The notes under the pieces are model-generated. The model was not told the DNA's origin. It did no database searches and worked only from the letters and a program-made list of their open reading frames with translations. The translations under genes were made by a program, and so were the position numbers. A stretch of 64,000 nt of DNA from Butyrivibrio sp. INlla14. Its GTDB lineage: Bacteria > Bacillota > Clostridia > Lachnospirales > Lachnospiraceae. The stretch covers positions 19,587-83,586 of the forward strand of contig NZ_FMVS01000017.1 of NCBI RefSeq assembly GCF_900102515.1. The letters run 5' to 3'. Of this stretch, positions 44,721 through 53,568 are shown piece after piece (position 1 is the stretch's first letter; every line of letters starts with the position of its first letter).

Positions 44721-45701
44721 ATGAAGTACAATGAAAAAACTGCCAGAAATGAGCAGCAGGAAGAAGGCATCTCTTATGCTGATGCCAGAAAAGTTGTTGA
44801 ATCAATGAATCTAATAGATGGATTTTTGTTTGACAGCTCAATTGAAAATGAGGAGGATGCACAAATTGTCGTTGGTACGATACTAAGCACTGTATTTAAC
44901 CGAGAATTTAAGTATGTCCATGTCACATCGCAGAAACAGTTTCAAGCCATTGACACCAAATACCATGGAATACGACTGGATGCCTACGTTACAGAGGATG
45001 AAGAGGGCAATGTAAGTGCAACAGTTTATGATGTTGAGATGGAGAATAGAAAGGCGGATAAGAGATCTCTTCCCAAGAGAATCAGATACTACAATTCCTT
45101 GATCGACAGCAGATATCTTGAATCTGGATCGAGTTATGAAACACTACCAGATTTCGTATCCATAACAATCTTGTCTTATGACCCATTTGATGCTGGTGAT
45201 TTGTACTATGAGACAACTACTGTCTTGTCAACACATCCAGGCATTGAATACAAAGATGGAGTTACCCATATATATTTGTATTGCCATGGAAAGCTAAATG
45301 ATTTCTTGTCTGATACTCATGGAAAACGTCTTATGGAAGTGCTAAAATACATAGTATCAGGAGAGGTTCCAGGCTCTTTTAGCCCAGAAGTCCATAGCCT
45401 AGAAACTGTCGTTTCAAAGATTAAGAGAAGGCCGGAGGTAACCAAGAGATATATGCAGCAGTGGGACAGGGAGAGAATTCTTATTCAAGAAACCAGAAAA
45501 GAAGTGACTGAAGAAGTTACAAAAAAAGTTACAAAAGAAGTAACTGAAGAAGTAACAAAAGAAGCAGCACTAGAAGTAATAAGATTTGGAAGAGAAGATG
45601 GCGTATCAGATGAAAAGATTAGAAAGCGACTCGAGACTCGATTTAATCTAGCTACAGATGTAATTGATGAATTGTTCCAGCAAGCAGACAATAAAGAATA
45701 A
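44721..45701 (+). CDS. Rpn-family PD-(D/E)XK nuclease
   Basis: A 326-residue protein of the Rpn/PDDEXK family often annotated as a transposase-like nuclease; E. coli RpnA-type enzymes stimulate RecA-independent recombination. The core is VVGTILSTVFNREF, IRLDAYV with the metal-binding Asp, and VYDVEMENRK with the catalytic E-x-E type strand, where many relatives have E-M-Q. The C-terminus carries a short tandem repeat (EVTEEVTKKVTKEVTEEVTK) that is probably a coiled-coil and may vary in length. Copies of one terminator flank the gene on both sides, suggesting acquisition or duplication of a gene-plus-terminator unit. Confidence 0.85.
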   Translation: MKYNEKTARNEQQEEGISYADARKVVESMNLIDGFLFDSSIENEEDAQIVVGTILSTVFNREFKYVHVTSQKQFQAIDTKYHGIRLDAYVTEDEEGNVSATVYDVEMENRKADKRSLPKRIRYYNSLIDSRYLESGSSYETLPDFVSITILSYDPFDAGDLYYETTTVLSTHPGIEYKDGVTHIYLYCHGKLNDFLSDTHGKRLMEVLKYIVSGEVPGSFSPEVHSLETVVSKIKRRPEVTKRYMQQWDRERILIQETRKEVTEEVTKKVTKEVTEEVTKEAALEVIRFGREDGVSDEKIRKRLETRFNLATDVIDELFQQADNKE

Positions 45702-45710
45702 ATGGCTTAC

Positions 45711-45752
45711 AAGCTCATGTTACTTGAAAAAGTAGCATGGGCTTTTCTTTTT
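45711..45752 (+). terminator. Terminator after the Rpn gene (repeat copy 2)
   Basis: Same hairpin as at 44528-44570 with few differences, including the GAAA loop, followed by a T-rich tract. Confidence 0.85.
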
Positions 45753-46018
45753 GCAAAAAAATTTTTTAAGTCTTTCTGGTTCCTGCAACAATAATTCGGA
45801 CTAATGTGTAAAAAGATATGAGGGGGGTGAAAAAATGGATTGGGGAAAGCCAATTGTTAAGTAGCAATCATAAAACCCATCATATTCGAAAGAAAATATG
45901 TAATAAAAATGATAATTCGTATCAAAATGTGACACGCACGACAAGCAAAATACGCATGGATACTGGGGGTGCGCGGGTGATTTTTTATTTCGTTAAAATG
46001 TATTTTGTTAAAAATTTA
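45753..46018. other. AT-rich spacer before the surface-protein operon
   Basis: About 265 bases lack a convincing gene. A 71-codon frame at 45818-46033 has no sensible ribosome site for its length and an unconvincing composition. I see no clear RNA gene or repeat besides a doubled GTTAAAA word at about 45994-46012. Confidence 0.4.
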
Positions 46019-46047
46019 TTGCTACCACTTTAGAATTATTTTATACT
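46019..46047 (+). promoter_or_regulatory. Promoter of the surface-protein/T7SS gene run
   Basis: TTGCTA (46019-46024) and TATACT (46042-46047) are 17 bases apart. A leader of about 80 bases with the hairpin CCTCAT/ATGAGG (46083-46099) precedes the ribosome site GGAGG. Confidence 0.65.
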
Positions 46048-46132
46048 TTATCTCGTTGTATAAAGAATTTTTTTATGTAACACCTCATTGGGGATGAGGG
46101 GACTCTTAATGTGGTAGTAAACGGAGGAATTT

Positions 46133-49100
46133 ATGAAGAAAGTTGATGTAAAGTCTCTATTTTCTAAGAGGCTTATTCCGCTACTTATTGTGCCAACTCT
46201 GCTTGGCAGTAATTTTATTTCTATTCAGGCCCTTGCGGATGGCCAGGAATCTATTGTAGATGCAGTAGAGTCAGAACAGCCACAGGAGTCTGTTTCAGAA
46301 GAATCTGTAGTAGAAGAGACAACAGTCACAGAAGAGCAGCCTGTAGAAGAGCAGGAAGAGACAGCTCAGAGCTCAGAAGCTTCTGGTGATGATACTACAG
46401 AGAATCAGCAGGTTGATCCAGAGAATAATAAAACTGAATATGAAACTTCTGAGGAAGAAACTCAGGAGACCAAGGCTTCTGAAGAAGCTTCCGATGAGGC
46501 ATCTTTAGAGGCTTCCGATGAAGCGTCAGATGAGGCATCTGATGATGCAGCAAAAGAGACTTCTAAAGACACAGAGGAAGATCTTAAGAAGTCTAAAGAG
46601 TCAAAGAAAGATAAGACAGAAACAGAGAATAAAGTCGTTGTTTCTGTTGCAGACTTCACTTTCCCAGTAGAACTCGTGGTAGAGGGCGCTGTAGAAGAGA
46701 GCAAGGTAGAAGTCTACGCAGTTTCAGAGGATGGAACTCAGCAGCAGCTTTCAGAAGGGGAGCCAGTAGATGTTAAGGTTGACGGCGTGGAAGTTGTAAC
46801 TACACAGACAGTTGAGGTACCAACAGGGAAAACCAATGTCACACTTGATGATGAGTCCGATGACAGCGTTATAGAGAGTGAGGATGAGGGAGAAACAGAG
46901 GTAGCTTCAGAGAACAATACTTCAGAAGAAACAACTGCAGTGAAATCAGAAACTGACGCTGAAACTGAGAAAACAGAAGATACAACTGTATCTGAGACAG
47001 TAACAGAAGGCTACGTTGTTGATGAGACTGTTGAAGTTGTTACTAAGGAAGATGAAACAGCTACAGTATCATTTGGATATGACATTGATGAATCATTCTA
47101 TGAGATTGAGAGTATTACACTTGATGGTGAGGAACTTGATCTTGTAGATGGAATACTTACAGCAGATATTGATACTGAGAATTTTGCAGGGGAATATCTT
47201 GAAACTTCACTTTTAACTGTGAAGCTTAGTAAAACGCCTGAGAATCTTAGTGAAGTTGAGCAGAAGATTCGTGATGCTGCAAGTTTTAATACTACACCAG
47301 CTACAACATCTTATGAGAGCGTTTATGCTGGAACAGATCCAAAACTTACAGTTTCTTTTGATAATACTAAGTTAGAGAACATTACAATTACTGATGCTAA
47401 GATTTGTGGTGAGAGTGCTACTGTTGATAAAAAGAATAATAAGATAACCTGGACTCCAGCAAGTATTGGCTACTATCCTGTAAATGGCGTTTCGGTATCA
47501 TACAAATACGAGGATGAGACCAATAATAAAACAGAGTCTGGAACAACAGTCATTCCATATAAAGTATTATTCTGTAAGCATGGTGCAAAAATTGCTGGTG
47601 ATACAAAGCTTGATGGATTTACTTTTGAGAAAAAAGTTAATGATTGGTACTCAACAAACAATGGTGATCTTGTATTAACATATACAGGTACTTCATCTGT
47701 TGAAGTGGAAACAGCAACTGTTGCTATTGCAGGTGTTGACGCAGGTAACATTAGCGCTGAAATCAGCAATGGTAAGAAATGGGATGGTGACCACTATTTA
47801 ATAAACTTTACTGCAAAAATAACAGTTAAAAAGAGTGAAGAAGCTGCCAAGAATATTAAGGACGGAACTGTAGAGTGCCCTGTCGAGCTTATTTTCAAGA
47901 CTGGTAATGAGAAGGTTACAGAGAATACCTATGATGGCAATAAAAATTGCGAAGTGAAGGTTGATAGTTCTGCTCCAGAACCTAACGGAGTAAAATTAAG
48001 AATTCAAGAAATACAAGGTACACACACATTTTGGGATTATATTAACGTCTTAAATTGGTTTAATAAAGATTACGAAGTGGAGGTACTTGTTCCAGTTGAT
48101 TGTGATGCAGGAAGTGGAATAAGTCAAATCGATGCAGAGTTTGCAAAGTCATCTTTCTTTGGAAGTGTTACGACTGAGTATGCAACACCAGTAGTTATAT
48201 GCCCGTCTACGAAAAAAATTGAAATTGATGGAGTGAAATATTACGTACTAACTCACCAGCTTACTACTAAAGATGATCAATCTGCTATTTATGGCAATAC
48301 AAGTGTTAAGCTTACTGATGTTGCCGGCAATACTGCAAGCATTAGTAAGAGCTGTAATGTCGGAATTGACAAATCTGCACCAAAAGTTGAGTATTACGCA
48401 AATGGTGCCCAGGTAGATACTTATACAGCAGTTACTTGTGATGATGATGTAGACAGAATTTTCTTTAAGTCTAAGATAGCTGGAAAAGTAGAAGTTAAAG
48501 ATGACAACCTTGATCCAGAAAAAATAGTAGTTAATGCTGATGTAGCTGAGAATAACAATATCTACGCATTGGTTAATTATTCTGCAACAGGAAATGTGCC
48601 TACATTTACCCTTTCTGAAGAGATGGGCAAGGAAACCTATGGATTTAGCATTGATGGAAAGACTTCCTCTACAAGAATCACTAGGATGGATTACCTGTTC
48701 AACATCGAAGAGTATGGTGAATATACAATTTATGCTCAGGTTCAGGACAAGGCTGGAAACAAGATGAAAGAGCCTAAGGTGAGCCAGAAGGTAGTTTTTG
48801 ATAACAAGGCACCAGACGTTGCTATAAGTGCTTCCTTTGGAACACCAGCAGGAAAAGATTCAACATATACAAATGCAAAAGACATAACAATTACTGCAAC
48901 AGTTACAGAGGATTGGCTTGATACAACTAATTCAAAGCTGAAGGTAAAGGTTACACACGTTGATGGAACTGAGACAGAAGAAGAGGGGTCTGGATGGACT
49001 CACAATGGCGGAGTTTATACTGCAACATATTCTGTAAGCCAGGATGGATCATATGAACCTTATGTAGATGCTATAGACTATGCAGGCAATGAGACACATC

Positions 49101-50884
49101 ACAACGTAGCATCTGAAGGATTTACCTATGATGGTACAGCACCTAAGGTAACAATATCATTTGATAACAATGATGTAAAAAATAGTAAGTACTACAATGC
49201 CAAGAGAGTAGCAACTATCACAGTTGATGATTTCACATTTGATGCGAATGCTACAGATCTTAAGCTTGACGAAGTAAGAGGTAAGGCTTCTGAAAGTGGT
49301 TGGAATACAGCTTCCAGAAATATCTATTCCAAGCAGGTTACTTTTGATCAGGATGGCAGATATAGCTTCTCCTTTAAGTGTACTGATAAAGCAGGTAATG
49401 TTTCAGGAGAAGAATCTGTTACTGAGTTCGTAATTGATAAAACAGAACCTAAGATCACAGTTTCTTACACAGGTGGTACAGCCAAGAACGAGATGTACTA
49501 CAAGGATGCAAGAACAGCTACTATCCAGATTGATGAGATGTCATTTGACGCAAACAGCGTTGAGTATAAGGCACAGGAACTTGCTGAGGCAGCAGCACTT
49601 CCAGTACTTGGAAACTTCAGTTCATCAGAGGATATCAACACTGCAAGTGTTACCTTTGACAAGGATGGTAAGTATGGTTATGTGATCAACTGCACAGACC
49701 TTGCTGGAAACTCATGCTCATCCTACATCTCAGATGTATTTGTTATCGACACAACAGTACCAGAGGTTACATTCTCTGGAGTTGAGAACTTCTCAGCTAA
49801 TAACGGAGTAGTTGCTCCAGTAGTTACATATTCAGACAAGTACATGGATATGCAGGCAACAACAGTCAAGATGACAGGTTCTAACAACGGAGCAGTTTCT
49901 CTTGGAAGCACAACAGCTCAGATTGAAAATGGCTTTGTTGTAAGCTATAGCGACTTTGCTCATGATAAGTCTGTTGATGATCTTTACACATTTGAAGCTA
50001 CAGTAGTAGACCTTGCAGGTAACGAGACTAAGGGAGAACTTGTATTTTCAGTTAACCGTTATGGTTCAGTCTTTGTACTTGGAGATGGCACAAAGGCACT
50101 TAACGAGAAGTACTATACAAACCAGGCTCAGGATATCGTGATCACAGAGATCAACGTAGATACACTTACCTACAGAGATGTTTCTATCAACAGAGATGGC
50201 GATATCACAAACCTTAGCAAAGATAAGGATTATAGCGTTGCTAAGCAGGGATCAGACACATCCTGGAAGACATATACTTATACAATTTCAAAGGACAACT
50301 TCAAAAAGGATGGTGTTTACTCAGTAACTGTTTATACAGAGGACAGAGCTACAAACGTTCAGGACAACAAGTCAAGAGACGCAGAAGTTAACTTTGCGAT
50401 TGACTCAACAAAGCCAAGTATCGTTACATCAGGCATTGAGAATAACCTCAAAAAATATGAGACAGAATCTTATGATTTCAATCTTGATGTTACAGATAAC
50501 ATGATGCTTAAGAGTCTTGTAGTATACGACGACAAGGAAGCAATTGCATCATATGACCAGGATCAGTTGTTAAATAATACAGATACAAAAGTAATCACTC
50601 TTAAGGGCTCTGAAGATGGTAGTTCACAGCGTACCATCACAATTGAAGCGGAGGACCTTGCTGGTAATAAGGAAACTCTTGTATATAGCAATGTAATTGT
50701 AACTAATGCTGTTCCTAATGTACTTGGAGCGAACAGGACTACAGATGACGATACTGATAATGAAACTGACAATGATGACAATACAACAAATACAATAAGT
50801 GTTGTTATCTGGGTTATCGTAGGACTTGGAGCTGTTGCAATAGCAGGCGGTTCAGGAGTAGTGCTTTACAGGAAAAAGAAATAA
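46133..50884 (+). CDS. Ig-like repeat surface protein with acidic stalk
   Basis: A 1583-residue exported protein. A signal peptide (LIPLLIVPTLLGSNFISIQALA) is followed by about 100 residues of Glu/Ser/Thr/Ala low complexity with DEASDEAS-type repeats and then a further acidic region. From about residue 380 there are several Ig-like modules, many ending in a DKAGN or DLAGN turn followed by FVIDKTEP-like strands. A Thr/Asp/Asn-rich spacer leads to one membrane helix (VVIWVIVGLGAVAIAGGSGVVLY) and RKKK. No LPXTG motif precedes the helix, so it is anchored by the helix rather than sortase. It is separated by only 36 bases from the protease-FHA gene and shares its direction with the T7SS genes. Confidence 0.85.
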   Translation: MKKVDVKSLFSKRLIPLLIVPTLLGSNFISIQALADGQESIVDAVESEQPQESVSEESVVEETTVTEEQPVEEQEETAQSSEASGDDTTENQQVDPENNKTEYETSEEETQETKASEEASDEASLEASDEASDEASDDAAKETSKDTEEDLKKSKESKKDKTETENKVVVSVADFTFPVELVVEGAVEESKVEVYAVSEDGTQQQLSEGEPVDVKVDGVEVVTTQTVEVPTGKTNVTLDDESDDSVIESEDEGETEVASENNTSEETTAVKSETDAETEKTEDTTVSETVTEGYVVDETVEVVTKEDETATVSFGYDIDESFYEIESITLDGEELDLVDGILTADIDTENFAGEYLETSLLTVKLSKTPENLSEVEQKIRDAASFNTTPATTSYESVYAGTDPKLTVSFDNTKLENITITDAKICGESATVDKKNNKITWTPASIGYYPVNGVSVSYKYEDETNNKTESGTTVIPYKVLFCKHGAKIAGDTKLDGFTFEKKVNDWYSTNNGDLVLTYTGTSSVEVETATVAIAGVDAGNISAEISNGKKWDGDHYLINFTAKITVKKSEEAAKNIKDGTVECPVELIFKTGNEKVTENTYDGNKNCEVKVDSSAPEPNGVKLRIQEIQGTHTFWDYINVLNWFNKDYEVEVLVPVDCDAGSGISQIDAEFAKSSFFGSVTTEYATPVVICPSTKKIEIDGVKYYVLTHQLTTKDDQSAIYGNTSVKLTDVAGNTASISKSCNVGIDKSAPKVEYYANGAQVDTYTAVTCDDDVDRIFFKSKIAGKVEVKDDNLDPEKIVVNADVAENNNIYALVNYSATGNVPTFTLSEEMGKETYGFSIDGKTSSTRITRMDYLFNIEEYGEYTIYAQVQDKAGNKMKEPKVSQKVVFDNKAPDVAISASFGTPAGKDSTYTNAKDITITATVTEDWLDTTNSKLKVKVTHVDGTETEEEGSGWTHNGGVYTATYSVSQDGSYEPYVDAIDYAGNETHHNVASEGFTYDGTAPKVTISFDNNDVKNSKYYNAKRVATITVDDFTFDANATDLKLDEVRGKASESGWNTASRNIYSKQVTFDQDGRYSFSFKCTDKAGNVSGEESVTEFVIDKTEPKITVSYTGGTAKNEMYYKDARTATIQIDEMSFDANSVEYKAQELAEAAALPVLGNFSSSEDINTASVTFDKDGKYGYVINCTDLAGNSCSSYISDVFVIDTTVPEVTFSGVENFSANNGVVAPVVTYSDKYMDMQATTVKMTGSNNGAVSLGSTTAQIENGFVVSYSDFAHDKSVDDLYTFEATVVDLAGNETKGELVFSVNRYGSVFVLGDGTKALNEKYYTNQAQDIVITEINVDTLTYRDVSINRDGDITNLSKDKDYSVAKQGSDTSWKTYTYTISKDNFKKDGVYSVTVYTEDRATNVQDNKSRDAEVNFAIDSTKPSIVTSGIENNLKKYETESYDFNLDVTDNMMLKSLVVYDDKEAIASYDQDQLLNNTDTKVITLKGSEDGSSQRTITIEAEDLAGNKETLVYSNVIVTNAVPNVLGANRTTDDDTDNETDNDDNTTNTISVVIWVIVGLGAVAIAGGSGVVLYRKKK

Positions 50885-50920
50885 CTAGAATATTAAAATC
50901 CTTTGGAAGGGGAAAGAGAA

Positions 50921-52552
50921 ATGAGGATAAGACTTAAAAATACTGTTGCTATATTGATGGCAGCTATGATGATGAACCCTCTTAGTGTGGGCGCAACAGA
51001 CATTGCAACAGATGCTTCTTCTGAAAATGCATCAATTATAGAAGATATAGATGCAAATACAGTGTCAAATACTGATATTAGTATGAGCACAGGAGAAACT
51101 TCGTATGGAGAGGAAGCTCCCATTTCTCTTTCCACTGTTACAGAGGCAAGGAATGGTGTTTTACAGGTCAATTGTATTTATACAGATGACCTGGGAAATA
51201 CCGCCATCATTGCTGGAGGATCAGGATTTCTTATTGGTTCAAAAGATGGTAGTGAATATGTTATTACTAACAACCATATCATCTCACCTAGTAAGGAATA
51301 TAGAGATGCTGCCTTCAAAGCTCTCAATGTACCCAAGGATAAGGAAAGTGGCTGGGATAAGATCAATCTCACTGCTCAGGTAGTAGTTGAAGGGGATGTA
51401 GTCCTTGAGGCTTCAGTTGTAAAGGCCAGTGAGTCAATGGATATGGTAGTTCTTGAATTAGAGCAGCCAATCTATACCAGAACTCCTCTTGTTATCCTTA
51501 CATCTGAGACTAAGACAAGTGACAAACCTTATGCAGTTCCTGAAAGTGTATATACTTTAGGTTATCCAACGGGTATTACATATGAGACACCAGCATATTA
51601 TTCAAATGATAAAGTTTCAATGACATCTGGCTCAATAGCTAATACTACTACAGTAGATAACATTCAGCTCATTCAGCACGATGCCAAGATTGATAATAGT
51701 AACTGTGGCGGCCCATTAGTTAATGAATACGGTTTTGTATTGGGTATGAATGAACTGATGACAGATGGAAGCAACTACTATACATTGGATGCTTCAGAGA
51801 TAACATCTATCCTTGATGGACTTGGGATTGAATATAGTAAGATCACAACCTCTGAATTTGATCAGCTGGTAAATCCACCGGAATTACCTGATGAGCCAAC
51901 ACCTCCAGTTGTAATAACTCCTCCAACCATAGATTGGAAGAAGATCATTATGATCGTTGGACTGTGTGTCTTGGGTCTTGTTGCAATTGGCGCAATTGCA
52001 TTTGGAATAGTGCTTATAGTTAAAAAAGTTAAGGATAATAAGGAAGAAGAGAAGAAAGAGGAAGAGGCTCAGAAAATAGGAAGATTTGATGCTAAGCCAG
52101 AGCAGACTTCTGCTGTTATGCAGAACCCTGCTGTAAATAACTTCGCACCAGGAAATCCTATGGGTAATGCTATTGGTAATGGTGAAACTACAGTTCTCAA
52201 TGCAGTAACTGTAGATGCAGGAACAACAACACTTGCTGGAAGAGCTGTAAGTTCAGAATTCCTGGGTACACTTATCAGGAAAAAGAATGGAGACAATATT
52301 GTTGTCAATAAAGATAACTTCTCTATTGGAAAAGATAGCATGAATATTGATTTCAGGATCACTGATAATAGTGCTATCAGTAGGAGACATGCTCTTATCA
52401 AAAAGATCAACGGAGAGGTCGTTATAGAAGATAATTCTTCTACTAATGGAACATTTGTAAATGGAATAAGATTGGCTAAGGGCCAGATAAGGGGCTTGAA
52501 GAATGGTGATTCCATAAAGCTGGCCAATGAAGAATTTGTTTACAGGAAATAG
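50921..52552 (+). CDS. Trypsin-fold protease with Cys in place of Ser, TM helix and FHA domain
   Basis: About 543 residues from ATG 50921, placed after AAGGGGAAAG; the frame-extending TTG at 50903 is unlikely. The order is signal peptide (1-32), HtrA-like protease domain (about 55-310), one membrane helix (about 341-365), a charged linker, and a C-terminal cytosolic FHA domain (about 445-543; FSIGKD, SRRHALI, NGTFVNG). The triad candidates are His 119 (NNHII), Asp 174 (SMDMVVLE) and Cys 262 in NSNCGGPL, where family members have Ser. The protease would act outside the cell while the FHA domain reads phosphothreonine inside. It may process T7SS substrates or the surface protein upstream. Confidence 0.87.
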   Translation: MRIRLKNTVAILMAAMMMNPLSVGATDIATDASSENASIIEDIDANTVSNTDISMSTGETSYGEEAPISLSTVTEARNGVLQVNCIYTDDLGNTAIIAGGSGFLIGSKDGSEYVITNNHIISPSKEYRDAAFKALNVPKDKESGWDKINLTAQVVVEGDVVLEASVVKASESMDMVVLELEQPIYTRTPLVILTSETKTSDKPYAVPESVYTLGYPTGITYETPAYYSNDKVSMTSGSIANTTTVDNIQLIQHDAKIDNSNCGGPLVNEYGFVLGMNELMTDGSNYYTLDASEITSILDGLGIEYSKITTSEFDQLVNPPELPDEPTPPVVITPPTIDWKKIIMIVGLCVLGLVAIGAIAFGIVLIVKKVKDNKEEEKKEEEAQKIGRFDAKPEQTSAVMQNPAVNNFAPGNPMGNAIGNGETTVLNAVTVDAGTTTLAGRAVSSEFLGTLIRKKNGDNIVVNKDNFSIGKDSMNIDFRITDNSAISRRHALIKKINGEVVIEDNSSTNGTFVNGIRLAKGQIRGLKNGDSIKLANEEFVYRK

Positions 52553-52562
52553 TCTATTATGG

Positions 52563-52599
52563 TAGCAGGTACTGTGAAGAATATTCGCAGTGCCTGCTA
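52563..52599 (+). repeat. Strong hairpin between the protease and FHA genes
   Basis: A 16-bp stem with G-U pairs (TAGCAGGTACTGTGAA with TTCGCAGTGCCTGCTA) and a 5-base loop is followed by a poor T-tract. It could be a partial terminator setting expression ratios within the run. Confidence 0.6.
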
Positions 52600-52633
52600 T
52601 TTATGCATAAATGATGAAAAGTGATAATTTGTT

Positions 52634-53554
52634 ATGAACATTTTATATTTACAGGATCACATTGATTTTACTTTAAATGAAAAAGAAACACTATCAAGTC
52701 TGGGATTAAAAAGTGCTCAGAATTTAGAGTCTGAGTATATTTTAAAAACGCTCCATATCAAGCATAATTGCAAGGATAGACTTATAGTGGATATCACAGA
52801 CAAAGAACCGTTAACTTCGGTATATAAGGGCTTAAGCGATTCTAAGATCATCGATATTCTCAAAGCCTTTGCTGAGGTGTTCGAGCTTGTTAGTAGTAAG
52901 GCCTTTCTAGAGAGAGAGTTTATTCTCATGGATATAGATTATCTGTACATTGACAGGAATGACTCTAGTCCAAGATTCATAATCCTGCCTTATACTAACG
53001 CAGATGGTGCATCTATCAAGGATTGGAGTTCGCAAGTTGTAGGAACAGTTGCCACTCTATTGTATGGTAGAGAAAATCTGATCAAGGGAAGTCTTGCCAA
53101 ACTAAGCAATGCTATTGATGATATTAGAAATTTGCCAGACGATAATGTTTTGGAACTTATCAATGCCAAGAAAAAAGTAGTAGATGTATTGATTGAAATC
53201 TTCCCTAAGGAGAGTAGAACCAGTAGTGTAAGGACAGGTGACAATACATCAGTATCCAATAATTTTGCTCTTCGATATAGAGGATCCCTTGGAGAATTTG
53301 CATTCTACATTATGAAAGCTGATTTTTATATTGGTAAGAATCAGGATATGGATGGAGTGCTAAGCTTTAATCCTGCGGTGAGCAGGAAACATGCAGTAAT
53401 CCATACCATTGAAGGCAAGGGATATATTGAAGATTTAGGAAGTAGTAATGGAACATTCCTAAATGGTAGCAGGTGTGAGTCTGGAACAAAATACATACTC
53501 CATGAACGCGACATTGTGAAGATCGCAGATATGGAATTTACAGTTGAAATGTAA
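52634..53554 (+). CDS. DUF6382-like protein with C-terminal FHA domain
   Basis: A 306-residue cytosolic protein. Residues 1-180 resemble the DUF6382 domain that in Firmicutes often sits before an FHA domain; its order of strands and helices recalls a pseudokinase, such as the cytosolic half of EssB, but I cannot show homology. The FHA domain (about 215-306) has FYIGKNQ, VSRKHAVI and SNGTFLNG, with the residues needed to bind phosphothreonine. No membrane helix is present. It sits between the protease-FHA gene and the MinD-like gene. It may act as a phosphorylation-dependent assembly factor of the secretion machine. Confidence 0.75.
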   Translation: MNILYLQDHIDFTLNEKETLSSLGLKSAQNLESEYILKTLHIKHNCKDRLIVDITDKEPLTSVYKGLSDSKIIDILKAFAEVFELVSSKAFLEREFILMDIDYLYIDRNDSSPRFIILPYTNADGASIKDWSSQVVGTVATLLYGRENLIKGSLAKLSNAIDDIRNLPDDNVLELINAKKKVVDVLIEIFPKESRTSSVRTGDNTSVSNNFALRYRGSLGEFAFYIMKADFYIGKNQDMDGVLSFNPAVSRKHAVIHTIEGKGYIEDLGSSNGTFLNGSRCESGTKYILHERDIVKIADMEFTVEM

Positions 53555-53568
53555 GAATTGAGAGAATT

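Noticed and set aside
45818-46033. 71-codon ORF
   Set aside because: It reads through an AT-rich spacer, has mixed, unlikely composition and overlaps the -35 of the surface-protein promoter. The GGGGGG-like tract before it is not a convincing ribosome site.
50750-50884. LPXTG sorting signal in the surface protein
   Set aside because: The C-terminus has a membrane helix and Lys tail, but no LPxTG-like pentapeptide precedes it.
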